Below the pieces are notes generated by a model. The model was not told the DNA's origin, did not search any database, and worked only from the letters and a program-made list of their open reading frames with translations. This document shows positions 7,285 through 14,354 of a stretch of DNA of 20,304 nucleotides, piece after piece. How positions within the stretch are numbered: position 1 is the stretch's first letter; every line of letters starts with the position of its first letter. The DNA is taken from NCBI GenBank assembly GCA_934700415.1, contig CAKUXN010000006.1, forward strand, positions 1 to 20,304, given 5' to 3'. Position numbers and translations under genes: made by a program. Origin of the DNA: an uncultured Candidatus Saccharibacteria bacterium (GTDB taxonomy: Bacteria; Patescibacteriota; Saccharimonadia; Saccharimonadales; Saccharimonadaceae).

Positions 7285-8538
7285 TTATAAAATATTCTTC
7301 CTGAGCCATTCGTCCGCTGGGCCAGCTGTCATCAAAATCACTAAATACCCAGCATTTTTTAATTCAACAATCTTTTCTTTAAGTTCAACATTGAGTTTTA
7401 AAAACTCAACATTTTCTATACCTACGCTCAATTCCTCTGGCGTTAAAATTGGCAAGCTCGGGTCTTCGCGCACTAAATATGTCGGCAGCCAAAACACCTT
7501 ACTCGCACCATCAAACGCATCCACATACTCGCTTCGGATTTTGTGCTGTCTGGAATTTTGGTGAGGCTGATAAATCACCACTACACCTTTTAAGCCGTTC
7601 TTTTTTGCTTCTTCCGTCGCAATTTCAATCGTAGCCTTTATTTCTTCAGGATGATGAGCGTAATCAGTGTAAATCCCGTCAGCCAGCTTCTCAAACCTTC
7701 TCCCCACTCCTGGAAAATCATTTAACACACCAATCAATTCTTGCCTATCTACATTCTTACCATAATCATACAATATCTCTGCGATTGCATTCGCAGCCAA
7801 ACTCGCATCCTTTCTCCGCACTTCCCCAGCCAAATCAAAATCCTCTGCACGAAATTCGGGCTCTCTCGTATTTTCCCATTTAATCCCATTTTTAGATAAT
7901 TCAATTATTTTTTCGCTTTGCTCTCTGAATTGATCAAAGGCTCTGTCGTAATCTTCTTGAGTCTGGTAAATATCTGGATGGTCATACGATACATATGGCA
8001 GTACTGCCAGCCACGGATTATATTTCAAAAAATTCCGATCATATTCATCCGCTTCGTAAATAAAATATTTATCACTCATATGATATGCACCAGACGTCGC
8101 AAACCCCAAAGTCGTACCAGCAAGATACGAAATCGGCAGTCCTAGCTTCAACCCGGCCCAAATTATCATCGAAGTAGTCGTCGTCTTGCCGTGTGTACCT
8201 GCTATCGCGACCATTTTCAACTTAAGTTCAGAAACTAAAAATGCCGTAAGATCATCTCGTTTCGTGCACTTCACTTCGGCAGTTTTGGCTATCATTAATT
8301 CTGGATGATCTGCCGGGAGCGCCGAGGTATAGCAAAACCAATCTAAATTATCTAACTTGGTTTTTAAAAACTTTCCGTCTTGTTCGCCAATCTTCACTTC
8401 AATTCCTGCTTTTTCAAGCTCTGGCAAAATCGCTCCTGCCATTTTATCCGAACCACATACATTAAAGCCTGCTGCCTTCGCCATCAAAGCAAGCGGCCCC
8501 ATCCCTGTACCAGATATACCCGAAATATAGATATTCAT
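7285..8538 (-). CDS. murC: UDP-N-acetylmuramate--L-alanine ligase (MurC-type Mur ligase)
   Basis: ATP-dependent cytoplasmic ligase that adds the first amino acid to UDP-MurNAc. From the ATG at 8538 the product has 417 residues; an open frame continues 27 codons upstream but runs antisense into tsaE. Visible landmarks are the N-terminal Rossmann glycine motif GISGTGMG (7-14), P-loop GTHGKTTT (114-121), EADEYDRNF (162-170), YDHPD (185-189), GRRFE (279-283), YAHHPEEI (293-300) and QPHQNSR (324-330). The YAHHP and QPH motifs point to MurC rather than MurD, E or F. Mpl is a close relative and cannot be fully excluded. It is shorter than usual (about 450-490). The central-domain HN pair normally found before NA appears as S246-L247. 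The start is six bases from a shared bidirectional -10. Confidence 0.88.
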   Translation of the reverse strand: MNIYISGISGTGMGPLALMAKAAGFNVCGSDKMAGAILPELEKAGIEVKIGEQDGKFLKTKLDNLDWFCYTSALPADHPELMIAKTAEVKCTKRDDLTAFLVSELKLKMVAIAGTHGKTTTTSMIIWAGLKLGLPISYLAGTTLGFATSGAYHMSDKYFIYEADEYDRNFLKYNPWLAVLPYVSYDHPDIYQTQEDYDRAFDQFREQSEKIIELSKNGIKWENTREPEFRAEDFDLAGEVRRKDASLAANAIAEILYDYGKNVDRQELIGVLNDFPGVGRRFEKLADGIYTDYAHHPEEIKATIEIATEEAKKNGLKGVVVIYQPHQNSRQHKIRSEYVDAFDGASKVFWLPTYLVREDPSLPILTPEELSVGIENVEFLKLNVELKEKIVELKNAGYLVILMTAGPADEWLRKNIL

Positions 8539-8540
8539 GT

Positions 8541-8550
8541 TATAATTATA
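8541..8550. promoter_or_regulatory. Palindromic bidirectional -10 element for murC and tsaE
   Basis: The 14-base gap between the divergent start codons contains TATAATTATA, a perfect palindrome. It reads TATAAT on both strands (8541-8546 plus; 8550-8545 minus). Each hexamer ends exactly six bases before its own ATG (8553 plus, 8538 minus), so both transcripts should begin at the start codon. On the plus strand it is extended by TGT (8538-8540). On the minus strand TTGTTC at 8573-8568, inside tsaE, sits at a 17-base spacing as a possible -35. Confidence 0.75.
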
Positions 8551-8552
8551 CA

Positions 8553-8969
8553 ATGAAAATCGCTTCAGAACAAGAAATGCTAGCTTTCGGCAAACAATTC
8601 GCCGACAAAATTCAGGCATCTTCTGCTCAAACTATTATTGAACTTATTGGAGATGTCGGCGCTGGCAAAACTACTTTCGTTCGTGGTCTCGCCAATGGTT
8701 TAGGTATTAAAGAGCAGGTCACTAGTCCAAGTTTTACGATTTCCAAATCTTATGCCATACCGTCTGGCCAAACTCTTATTCACTACGATTTTTATCGTCT
8801 CCAAAATCCAGGCCTCATGGCCGATGATTTCGCTGATAATATAAGCGACAAAAATAATATCGTCATTGTCGAATGGGGCGAAGAAGTATCGGATTTATTA
8901 CCCGAAAATCACATCAAAATTACTATTAGTTACAACGAAGACAACACTCGCGAGGTTAATGTAGAATGA
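8553..8969 (+). CDS. tsaE: tRNA t6A biosynthesis ATPase TsaE
   Basis: P-loop ATPase that resets the TsaB-TsaD complex during threonylcarbamoyl-adenosine (t6A37) formation on ANN-decoding tRNAs. The 138-residue protein shows Walker A GDVGAGKTT (33-41), the switch-like VTSPSFTI (56-63), HYDFYRL (77-83) with the conserved Asp, and VEWGE (106-110). Size is close to the usual 140-160. The ATG at 8553 is six bases after the shared palindromic -10, so the message should be leaderless. It overlaps tsaB by four bases (ATGA). No tsaD is in the window. Confidence 0.96.
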   Translation: MKIASEQEMLAFGKQFADKIQASSAQTIIELIGDVGAGKTTFVRGLANGLGIKEQVTSPSFTISKSYAIPSGQTLIHYDFYRLQNPGLMADDFADNISDKNNIVIVEWGEEVSDLLPENHIKITISYNEDNTREVNVE

Positions 8970-9298
8970 AATTATATTTAGATACTAGTACTCCACAAAC
9001 CATTTTAAAACTAGATGATAAAGAATACGCCTGGGATTCTGGTCGTGAACTCGCCGAAAAGCTTCTTCAGTTTATTCATGACAAGCTAAAAGAAAACAAT
9101 AAAGATTGGCACGATATCTCCGAGATCACCTTCATGTCTGGTCCAGGCTCTTTTACTGGCCTTCGCATCGGCGCAGCAGTCGTCAACGCGCTTGCATCAG
9201 AATTAAATGTCCCACTTTACAATCACAGACAAGAACGAGTTAAAATTATTTTACCCGATTACGGTCGCGGTGCGAATATTTCCAGGCCGCGGAAATAG
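8966..9298 (+). CDS. tsaB: TsaB, t6A biosynthesis scaffold, half-length form
   Basis: TsaB is a catalytically inactive ASKHA-fold partner that dimerises with TsaD in t6A synthesis. The N-terminal lobe is clear: it starts with LYLDTSTP and carries the family signature MSGPGSFTGLRIG (57-69), followed by NALA. The protein stops at 110 residues, whereas typical bacterial TsaB has about 220-230. It ends with its own basic motif (VKIILPDYGRGANISRP) rather than an abrupt frameshift, so it looks like a naturally reduced form rather than a pseudogene. Its ATG overlaps the tsaE stop, with GAGG about 10 bases upstream. Its last 53 bases are antisense to the end of the convergent fibro-slime gene. Confidence 0.9.
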   Translation: MKLYLDTSTPQTILKLDDKEYAWDSGRELAEKLLQFIHDKLKENNKDWHDISEITFMSGPGSFTGLRIGAAVVNALASELNVPLYNHRQERVKIILPDYGRGANISRPRK

Positions 9299-10379
9299 AC
9301 ATTATAAGAAGTGCTGCTACGGCACCTATCGCCACTACCTGTGTCGTCACTATCGCTGCTAGTGATTTACTTTTGTCTGGACCTACCGACAAGCTTTCAC
9401 CTAGCGGAGCCACATATGATGGATTCTCAGGATCATATGCCACTTCGACTTCACCACTTTGTGCTAAAGTCGACCTTAACACATTTGGCACCATATTGAA
9501 CATTTTAACATTAAAAACTGAACTTTCACTATTTCGATCAGCATGGAAAATTCTTATTATTGCACTAGTGCCAGCATTAACATCCACACCAGAATAAGCA
9601 AAATCTTCTCCTCCTACCGACGTATAAATTTCACCACGTTCATTAATCCTGAACTTCCCTTCAACTGCATCGTGAATTCCACCCATATCAAGCACCAATG
9701 TGTTGCCAACAAACACCCAAGTATCATCATCAGAAAACAAAGAAAATTCTTCATTTCCATCCGCAAACACACTAAACGGAATTCCTAAACTCAGCGTGAA
9801 TAAATGATTATGGCCGTCGCTATTTACGCTCTCCGAACTCATTGGAGCAATCATGTCTAGTGGATAAAAATTATCATTTTTATATTCAAAACTTAAGTCG
9901 GTCGCGTTGTACGTTAAGCTTAAATTGCCAGCATAGCTTTTGCTTTTGCCGTCAACTTGATTAAACCAACGCGAAAAACCTTCAGCAAGTCCACGGTTAG
10001 GCAGCATTTTCCCGCCCACAGCGACTGGCAAAAATTGCGCATCTAATTCAGGCTCTACCAAGTCAGTTTCTATATCAGAGCTATAATAGTCACAAGTTTT
10101 CCATTCAAATTGCCTAGTATTAACTAACGCCCGCGTATCAACATTGTATATATTCGCACAATCATCCATTACCTGATCATAATATAAAATCGGTACTGTC
10201 GTGATTGTATTGTCTCCAATTGCCGCATTCGCCAAAATCACATCAGCTTTGTTTTCCGTTACGGCTACATCCAATTCTTTTACAGTGTTATTAAAACCAG
10301 CAATTAGACCTCCCATTGCAGCTACTGCCACAACAAAGACTGATATACTAGTAATTATTCCAAAATTCTTTACCCTCAT
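9246..10379 (-). CDS. Fibro-slime domain membrane protein
   Basis: A 377-residue surface protein. It has an N-terminal hydrophobic helix (about 8-28), a long ectodomain and a second hydrophobic helix (about 341-363) followed by a basic tail (KYSHRDRNRVK), consistent with anchoring at one or both ends. Residues about 115-297 match the fibro-slime pattern, a PA14-like beta-sandwich: GFSRWFNQV, the FSLFSDDDTWVFVGNTLVLDMGGIHD block at 212-236, and a later IRIFHADRN. In other organisms the DDDxWVF...GG.H block is associated with calcium-dependent carbohydrate-binding or extracellular matrix proteins. A role in host or surface attachment is an inference. Cysteines at 74 and 96 could pair. The start is seven bases after a good promoter, so a leaderless mRNA is predicted. 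Confidence 0.85.
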   Translation of the reverse strand: MRVKNFGIITSISVFVVAVAAMGGLIAGFNNTVKELDVAVTENKADVILANAAIGDNTITTVPILYYDQVMDDCANIYNVDTRALVNTRQFEWKTCDYYSSDIETDLVEPELDAQFLPVAVGGKMLPNRGLAEGFSRWFNQVDGKSKSYAGNLSLTYNATDLSFEYKNDNFYPLDMIAPMSSESVNSDGHNHLFTLSLGIPFSVFADGNEEFSLFSDDDTWVFVGNTLVLDMGGIHDAVEGKFRINERGEIYTSVGGEDFAYSGVDVNAGTSAIIRIFHADRNSESSVFNVKMFNMVPNVLRSTLAQSGEVEVAYDPENPSYVAPLGESLSVGPDKSKSLAAIVTTQVVAIGAVAALLIMSISAAWKYSHRDRNRVK

Positions 10380-10386
10380 GCTATAT

Positions 10387-10414
10387 ATTATAGCTTAAGA
10401 AATTATCTCGTCAA
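10387..10414 (-). promoter_or_regulatory. Promoter of the fibro-slime gene
   Basis: Minus strand: TTGACG (10414-10409), 16-base spacer, TATAAT (10392-10387), ending seven bases before the ATG at 10379. The -35 and part of the spacer lie in the last codons of clpP. Leaderless initiation is predicted. Confidence 0.7.
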
Positions 10415-10976
10415 TAATTCCGTAAGATTTTGCGTCTTCAGCGCTCATCCAATGGTCGCGGTCCATATCTTTTTCAACTTGTTCTAAACTCTTACCCGTG
10501 TTCTTCGCAAAAATTTCCGCCAAACGTTTTTTCAAAAATACACCTTCTTTTAACATAATTTCCTGGTCCGTAATTTTACCTTCCGTACCAGACGATGGCT
10601 GATGAATCATGATTCTTGCATTTGGCAGGCAATATCTTTTACCTTTTGCACCAGATGACAAAAGCATCGCTCCCATTGAAGCTTGAAGCCCAATTCCAAT
10701 CGTTTCCACATCTGGTTCGATATAATTCATCGTATCAATAATCGCCAATCCATCATATACGGAACCACCAGGAGAATTAATATAAAGCTTAATTGGTTTT
10801 TTGGGATCTTCGTGCGCAAGATATAGTAATTGTGCAATCACTAAGTTAGCTGTATGCGCGTTCACGTCTTCACCAAGAAACACAATACGATCATTTAGCA
10901 ATCTAGAATAAATATCGTATGCTCTTTCGCCTTTATTAGTTTCCTCTACTACTGTTGGCACTAAATAATTTTTCAT
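10395..10976 (-). CDS. clpP: ATP-dependent Clp protease proteolytic subunit
   Basis: Serine peptidase that forms the double-heptamer chamber and degrades substrates fed by a Clp ATPase. In the 193-residue product [16 protein letters not shown] (64-79) precedes the nucleophile S100 in LQASMGA. H125 lies in MIHQP and D174 in [11 protein letters not shown], completing the catalytic triad. Length is typical for the mature form. The ATG overlaps the clpC stop by four bases (ATGA). A strong GGAGG is embedded in the end of clpC, although at 12 bases it is further from the ATG than usual. Co-transcription with clpC from the CIRCE promoter supplies both partners of the protease together. Confidence 0.97.
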   Translation of the reverse strand: MKNYLVPTVVEETNKGERAYDIYSRLLNDRIVFLGEDVNAHTANLVIAQLLYLAHEDPKKPIKLYINSPGGSVYDGLAIIDTMNYIEPDVETIGIGLQASMGAMLLSSGAKGKRYCLPNARIMIHQPSSGTEGKITDQEIMLKEGVFLKKRLAEIFAKNTGKSLEQVEKDMDRDHWMSAEDAKSYGIIDEIIS

Positions 10977-13432
10977 AATGTTATTTTTCCTCCTTTCAAG
11001 GTTAGTGTTGGGATATCTCCCTTCTTTAACTTTCCTGCAATAATCTCTTCCGACAGAAGCGATTCCACTTCGTCCTCAATCACTCGACGTAGCGGTCTAG
11101 CACCATTCTTTGGGTCATAGCCTTTTTCAATTAAATAATCTTTCGCCTTTTCATCTACTTTTAACCCAATTCCCTTCGTAGCAAGTCTATGCTTCAATTC
11201 GTTAATCAAATTATCAAAAATCTTTTCAATGTCTTTTCTCGTCAACGCGTGGAAGACTTCTATATCATCAAGACGATTGATAAGTTCAGGTCGCATTATT
11301 TTTTTAAGCGCCTTCATCGCATACGATTTATTTTCTTCATATTCTTCTTCTAAGGCCTTTTTGTCTTTCTTCGTCTTTGCCGCGAAACCAAGCTCACCTT
11401 CACGATACATATCTGCGCTACCCAAATTTGATGTCAAAATCACAATTGTATTATTGAATTTAATTTTATTTCCTTGCCCATCAGTCAAAACGCCATCTTC
11501 CAAAATCTGCAAAAGTAAATTAAATACATCCGGATGTGCTTTTTCAATTTCATCAAATAATATCACTGAATATGGTTTACGTCGCACCGCTTCGGTTAAT
11601 TTCCCCCCATCATCATATCCAATGTAGCCAGCTGGCGCACCTACTAGTCGCGAGACGTTATGTTTTTCTCCAAACTCACTCATATCGATTTTAACCAGCG
11701 CATTCTCACCGCCAAACACTTCTCTTGCAATTACTCGCGCAAGCTCTGTTTTACCCACACCAGTTGGACCCATGAATAGAAACGAACCAATCGGCCTTCT
11801 CGAATCCGCAATTCCAGAACGGCCTCTTCTAATCGCTTTCGATACTGCCTTCACGGCTTCATCTTGCCCGATAATCGATTCTTTAATATGATCTTCCAGT
11901 TCCATCAGCATCTTCATTTCACTACCATGTACTTTAGATACTGGGATACCAGTTTTTAGCGAAACCGCCGTTGCGAGATTATCTTCCGTGAGTTTTGGAT
12001 TTTCCGTGGCTTTAACTCCAGCTTTTTCTAACTTCTTAATTTCTTGCTCTAGCTTCGCCAGTTCTGTTTTATATTCAGCCGCTTTTTCGTAATCTTCTTT
12101 TTCAGCCGCCTCGGTAATTTTATCTTCAAGCTGAGATTTTTCAATCTTCATCTTTTTATATTTACCACCACCTTTTTTGTCCGCAGCCACTTTACAAATT
12201 GCGGATGCTTCATCGATGATATCAATTACTTTATCGGGCATAAATCTATCATTAATATAGCGTTGGCTCATCGTAATCGCTGTTTCCAAAATTTCATCTG
12301 GAATTACTACACCATGATGATTTTCATAATGCTTTTTGATGCCTTTTAAAATTCTCAGTGTAACCGCCGCCGAAGGTTCTTCCACCATTACGGTTTGGAA
12401 TCTTCGCGACAACGCCTTATCTTTTTCAATTGATTTACGATATTCATCAAGCGTCGTCGCACCAATCAAATTAATCGAATTTCGTGCCAGCGCCGGCTTT
12501 AGAATATTCGCCGCATCCATAGACCCTTCCGAAGAACCTGCACCAGAAAGCAAATGTATTTCGTCGATGAACAAAAGTATCGAATCGTCACCCGTTGCCT
12601 CATCAATAATTCCTTTAATTCTTTCTTCAAATTCACCACGGAATTTCGTACCAGCCACCACACTTGATAGATCTACCTGATAAATATGCTTACCAATCAA
12701 ATTTCCTGGCACTTCGTTTTTAACAATTCGCGTCGCCAAACCCTCCACGATTGCCGTCTTGCCAACACCTGCTTCACCGATTAGTACTGGATTTGATTTT
12801 GTTCGACGCGAAAGCACAGTAACCACTCTTTCAATTTCATTCTCACGACCGATCACGGCATCGAGCTTACCCGCTCTAGCTTCTTCAGTTAAATCTTTAC
12901 CGTAACGATTTAAAAATTTAAGTGGCGATTTTTTAAGATATTTGGCTTTTTCTGCCTTTAATTTTTCGTCTTTCGTTTGCTCTTCAACCAAATTTTCAAT
13001 TTGCTCCATTATTTTTTCTACATTTACATCGAGCCCATTCAAAATTAACGAAGCCCTAGAATTTGGTTGGCTCAAAAGTGCATATAATATATGCTCCGTA
13101 CCGATTACGTTAAGTCCTTGTTCTTTTACATAGTTTTGCGCCATTCTAAGTGTCAAAATAACCGCTTCTGACAAAGACATCATCGCCATATCCGAACCTG
13201 GTACTTCCACCGCAACCTTATTCAAGGCTTTTTCTACATCATCAATCGTTGCTCCCGCTTCACGCAACATTTTCGCGCCTGTAGACATATCAATTGCGAG
13301 AATCCCCATCAAAAGATGCTCGGTCCCCATATAGCCATTATTGTATCTTTTACTGTAATAGTCTGACTTTTGGAGTGCAAATCTTGCATTTTCCGAAAGT
13401 CGCTTCATGATTTCACTAAATTCTTCCTGCAT
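10973..13432 (-). CDS. clpC: Clp protease ATP-binding subunit ClpC
   Basis: Hexameric AAA+ unfoldase, 819 residues from the ATG at 13432. An upstream in-frame start at 13465 would lie inside the promoter and is rejected. Domains in order are two Clp-N repeats (about 1-150, with [11 protein letters not shown] and [11 protein letters not shown]); AAA-1 with Walker [10 protein letters not shown] (219-227) and Walker B LFIDE (287-291); a middle segment with a UVR-like coiled coil (about 431-466); AAA-2 with Walker A GPTGVGKT (555-562) and Walker B LFDE (625-628); and an LGF tripeptide (681-683) in the loop that docks on ClpP. The short UVR-type middle domain and the LGF loop favour ClpC over the disaggregase ClpB. 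It overlaps clpP by four bases and lies behind a perfect HrcA operator. Confidence 0.94.
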   Translation of the reverse strand: MQEEFSEIMKRLSENARFALQKSDYYSKRYNNGYMGTEHLLMGILAIDMSTGAKMLREAGATIDDVEKALNKVAVEVPGSDMAMMSLSEAVILTLRMAQNYVKEQGLNVIGTEHILYALLSQPNSRASLILNGLDVNVEKIMEQIENLVEEQTKDEKLKAEKAKYLKKSPLKFLNRYGKDLTEEARAGKLDAVIGRENEIERVVTVLSRRTKSNPVLIGEAGVGKTAIVEGLATRIVKNEVPGNLIGKHIYQVDLSSVVAGTKFRGEFEERIKGIIDEATGDDSILLFIDEIHLLSGAGSSEGSMDAANILKPALARNSINLIGATTLDEYRKSIEKDKALSRRFQTVMVEEPSAAVTLRILKGIKKHYENHHGVVIPDEILETAITMSQRYINDRFMPDKVIDIIDEASAICKVAADKKGGGKYKKMKIEKSQLEDKITEAAEKEDYEKAAEYKTELAKLEQEIKKLEKAGVKATENPKLTEDNLATAVSLKTGIPVSKVHGSEMKMLMELEDHIKESIIGQDEAVKAVSKAIRRGRSGIADSRRPIGSFLFMGPTGVGKTELARVIAREVFGGENALVKIDMSEFGEKHNVSRLVGAPAGYIGYDDGGKLTEAVRRKPYSVILFDEIEKAHPDVFNLLLQILEDGVLTDGQGNKIKFNNTIVILTSNLGSADMYREGELGFAAKTKKDKKALEEEYEENKSYAMKALKKIMRPELINRLDDIEVFHALTRKDIEKIFDNLINELKHRLATKGIGLKVDEKAKDYLIEKGYDPKNGARPLRRVIEDEVESLLSEEIIAGKLKKGDIPTLTLKGGKITL

Positions 13433-13441
13433 AATACTCTC

Positions 13442-13470
13442 AATATAGCAAATTAGCACTCTCATGTCAA
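13442..13470 (-). promoter_or_regulatory. Promoter of clpC-clpP
   Basis: Minus strand: consensus TTGACA (13470-13465), 17-base spacer ending in TGC, then TATATT (13447-13442). The -10 ends nine bases before the ATG at 13432, so the leader would be at most about three bases. The -35 lies inside the CIRCE spacer, so repressor and polymerase cannot bind together. Confidence 0.85.
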
Positions 13471-13479
13471 GAGTGCTAA
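13453..13479. promoter_or_regulatory. CIRCE operator (HrcA binding site)
   Basis: TTAGCACTC (13453-13461), nine bases, GAGTGCTAA (13471-13479): an exact match to the CIRCE consensus. The arms extend to 12 paired bases each (13450-13461 and 13471-13482). The site straddles the -35 of the clpC promoter, so HrcA should repress clpC-clpP until heat or protein-folding stress. hrcA itself is not in the window. Confidence 0.97.
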
Positions 13480-13498
13480 TTTAGAATTTCTTTCTTTC

Positions 13499-14302
13499 CT
13501 ACTCAAGCATCGAATTGTGAAATTCCACAAAAGAACCATCATTCAATACAAAGAATGTAGTGCCATATCCAATACCATCACTTCGCACAACTTCACCCTT
13601 AATAGCGTTAACAACAGGACCACTTATAATTAAATTCCCAACGGTAACACTATTATTAATTAAATCATTCAAAGAGACATATTTCACGGTACCGTCATCC
13701 ATAATAAAACCTACATAGTTTCCGCTATTATCTTGCCCAGCACCAAATTCAGTTACATAATAAATTTTTTTATCAAATTCTGGAACCACACAGTCTATCG
13801 AACCTATTCCTCCGTCAAGCACCTTACAACTTTGCACTACGCCATTAATCACACTAATATTGACAGATTTATTATCTATCACTGAAGAACTAAAATTTAC
13901 GCTATATTCTTTTGATGTATCTTGCGACACAACTACTGGATTATTATATATAGTCGTAGTAGAACCATCATTTTTTTCTCCCCCTTCTGCCAACTGCTCC
14001 AAAAGTTTATTATTCTGCGCCCTTAAATCCGTTACTTGTTTTTCAAGATTGGCTACCTTGCTATTCCCATCCAACATTGCCCATACACCAAACGAGATTC
14101 CGCCAATCGCCAAAATCGCAAAAATAATCATACCATAAAGCATCCCTTTACCAGATTTTTTCTGCGTCATCCCCATCGGTGGAGTATTAGGATTAGGCTC
14201 CATCGGCATCGAAGCTAGAGCTTGTTCGACAGCATCAGCCCCAGATGGAGCTACTGGCTGTTTTTGTACATTTGGCGTTCCCGCCACATTGTTTGGTCCC
14301 AT
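13499..14302 (-). CDS. Single-pass membrane protein with coiled coil and repeated beta ectodomain, unknown function
   Basis: Not recognised as a known family. The 267 residues divide into a Pro/Asn/Met-rich cytoplasmic N-terminus (about 1-52, ending in a basic KKSGKG), one transmembrane helix (about 54-77), a short coiled coil (about 80-106, VANLEKQVTDLRAQNNKLLEQL) and an extracytoplasmic beta-rich domain. That domain holds two cysteines (C159, C171) that could form a disulfide. Within it YVGFIMDDGTVKYVSL (196-211) resembles TFFVLNDGSFVEFHN (249-263), suggesting two related beta-hairpin units. The ATG at 14302 has AAAGGA about six bases upstream and a leader of about 26 bases from an extended -10. 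The topology resembles small cell-envelope sensors or anchors, but no function can be assigned. Confidence 0.85.
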   Translation of the reverse strand: MGPNNVAGTPNVQKQPVAPSGADAVEQALASMPMEPNPNTPPMGMTQKKSGKGMLYGMIIFAILAIGGISFGVWAMLDGNSKVANLEKQVTDLRAQNNKLLEQLAEGGEKNDGSTTTIYNNPVVVSQDTSKEYSVNFSSSVIDNKSVNISVINGVVQSCKVLDGGIGSIDCVVPEFDKKIYYVTEFGAGQDNSGNYVGFIMDDGTVKYVSLNDLINNSVTVGNLIISGPVVNAIKGEVVRSDGIGYGTTFFVLNDGSFVEFHNSMLE

Positions 14303-14334
14303 TTCAGTCCTTTCAAAAAAATATTTATGCTTAT

Positions 14335-14343
14335 ATTATATCA
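14335..14343 (-). promoter_or_regulatory. Extended -10 promoter of the 13499-14302 membrane protein
   Basis: TGATATAAT on the minus strand (14343-14335), the same nonamer as at ruvA, radA and gpmI. Here the start codon is 32 bases away with a Shine-Dalgarno between, so this gene has an ordinary leader. No -35 is evident. The 52-base gap 14303-14354 contains nothing else convincing. Confidence 0.6.
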
Positions 14344-14354
14344 TAGCCAGTAAG

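Noticed and set aside
8539..8619. 27-codon N-terminal extension of the murC frame to 8619.
   Set aside because: It would be antisense to the start of tsaE and include the promoter. The Rossmann motif begins directly after the ATG at 8538.
13433..13465. Upstream in-frame start of clpC at 13465.
   Set aside because: It lies within the CIRCE/promoter, upstream of the predicted transcription start, and adds residues not typical of the Clp-N domain.
13450..13482. CIRCE arms as an RNA terminator for the 13499 gene.
   Set aside because: No T run follows on the minus strand and the match to CIRCE is exact, so a DNA operator explains it fully.
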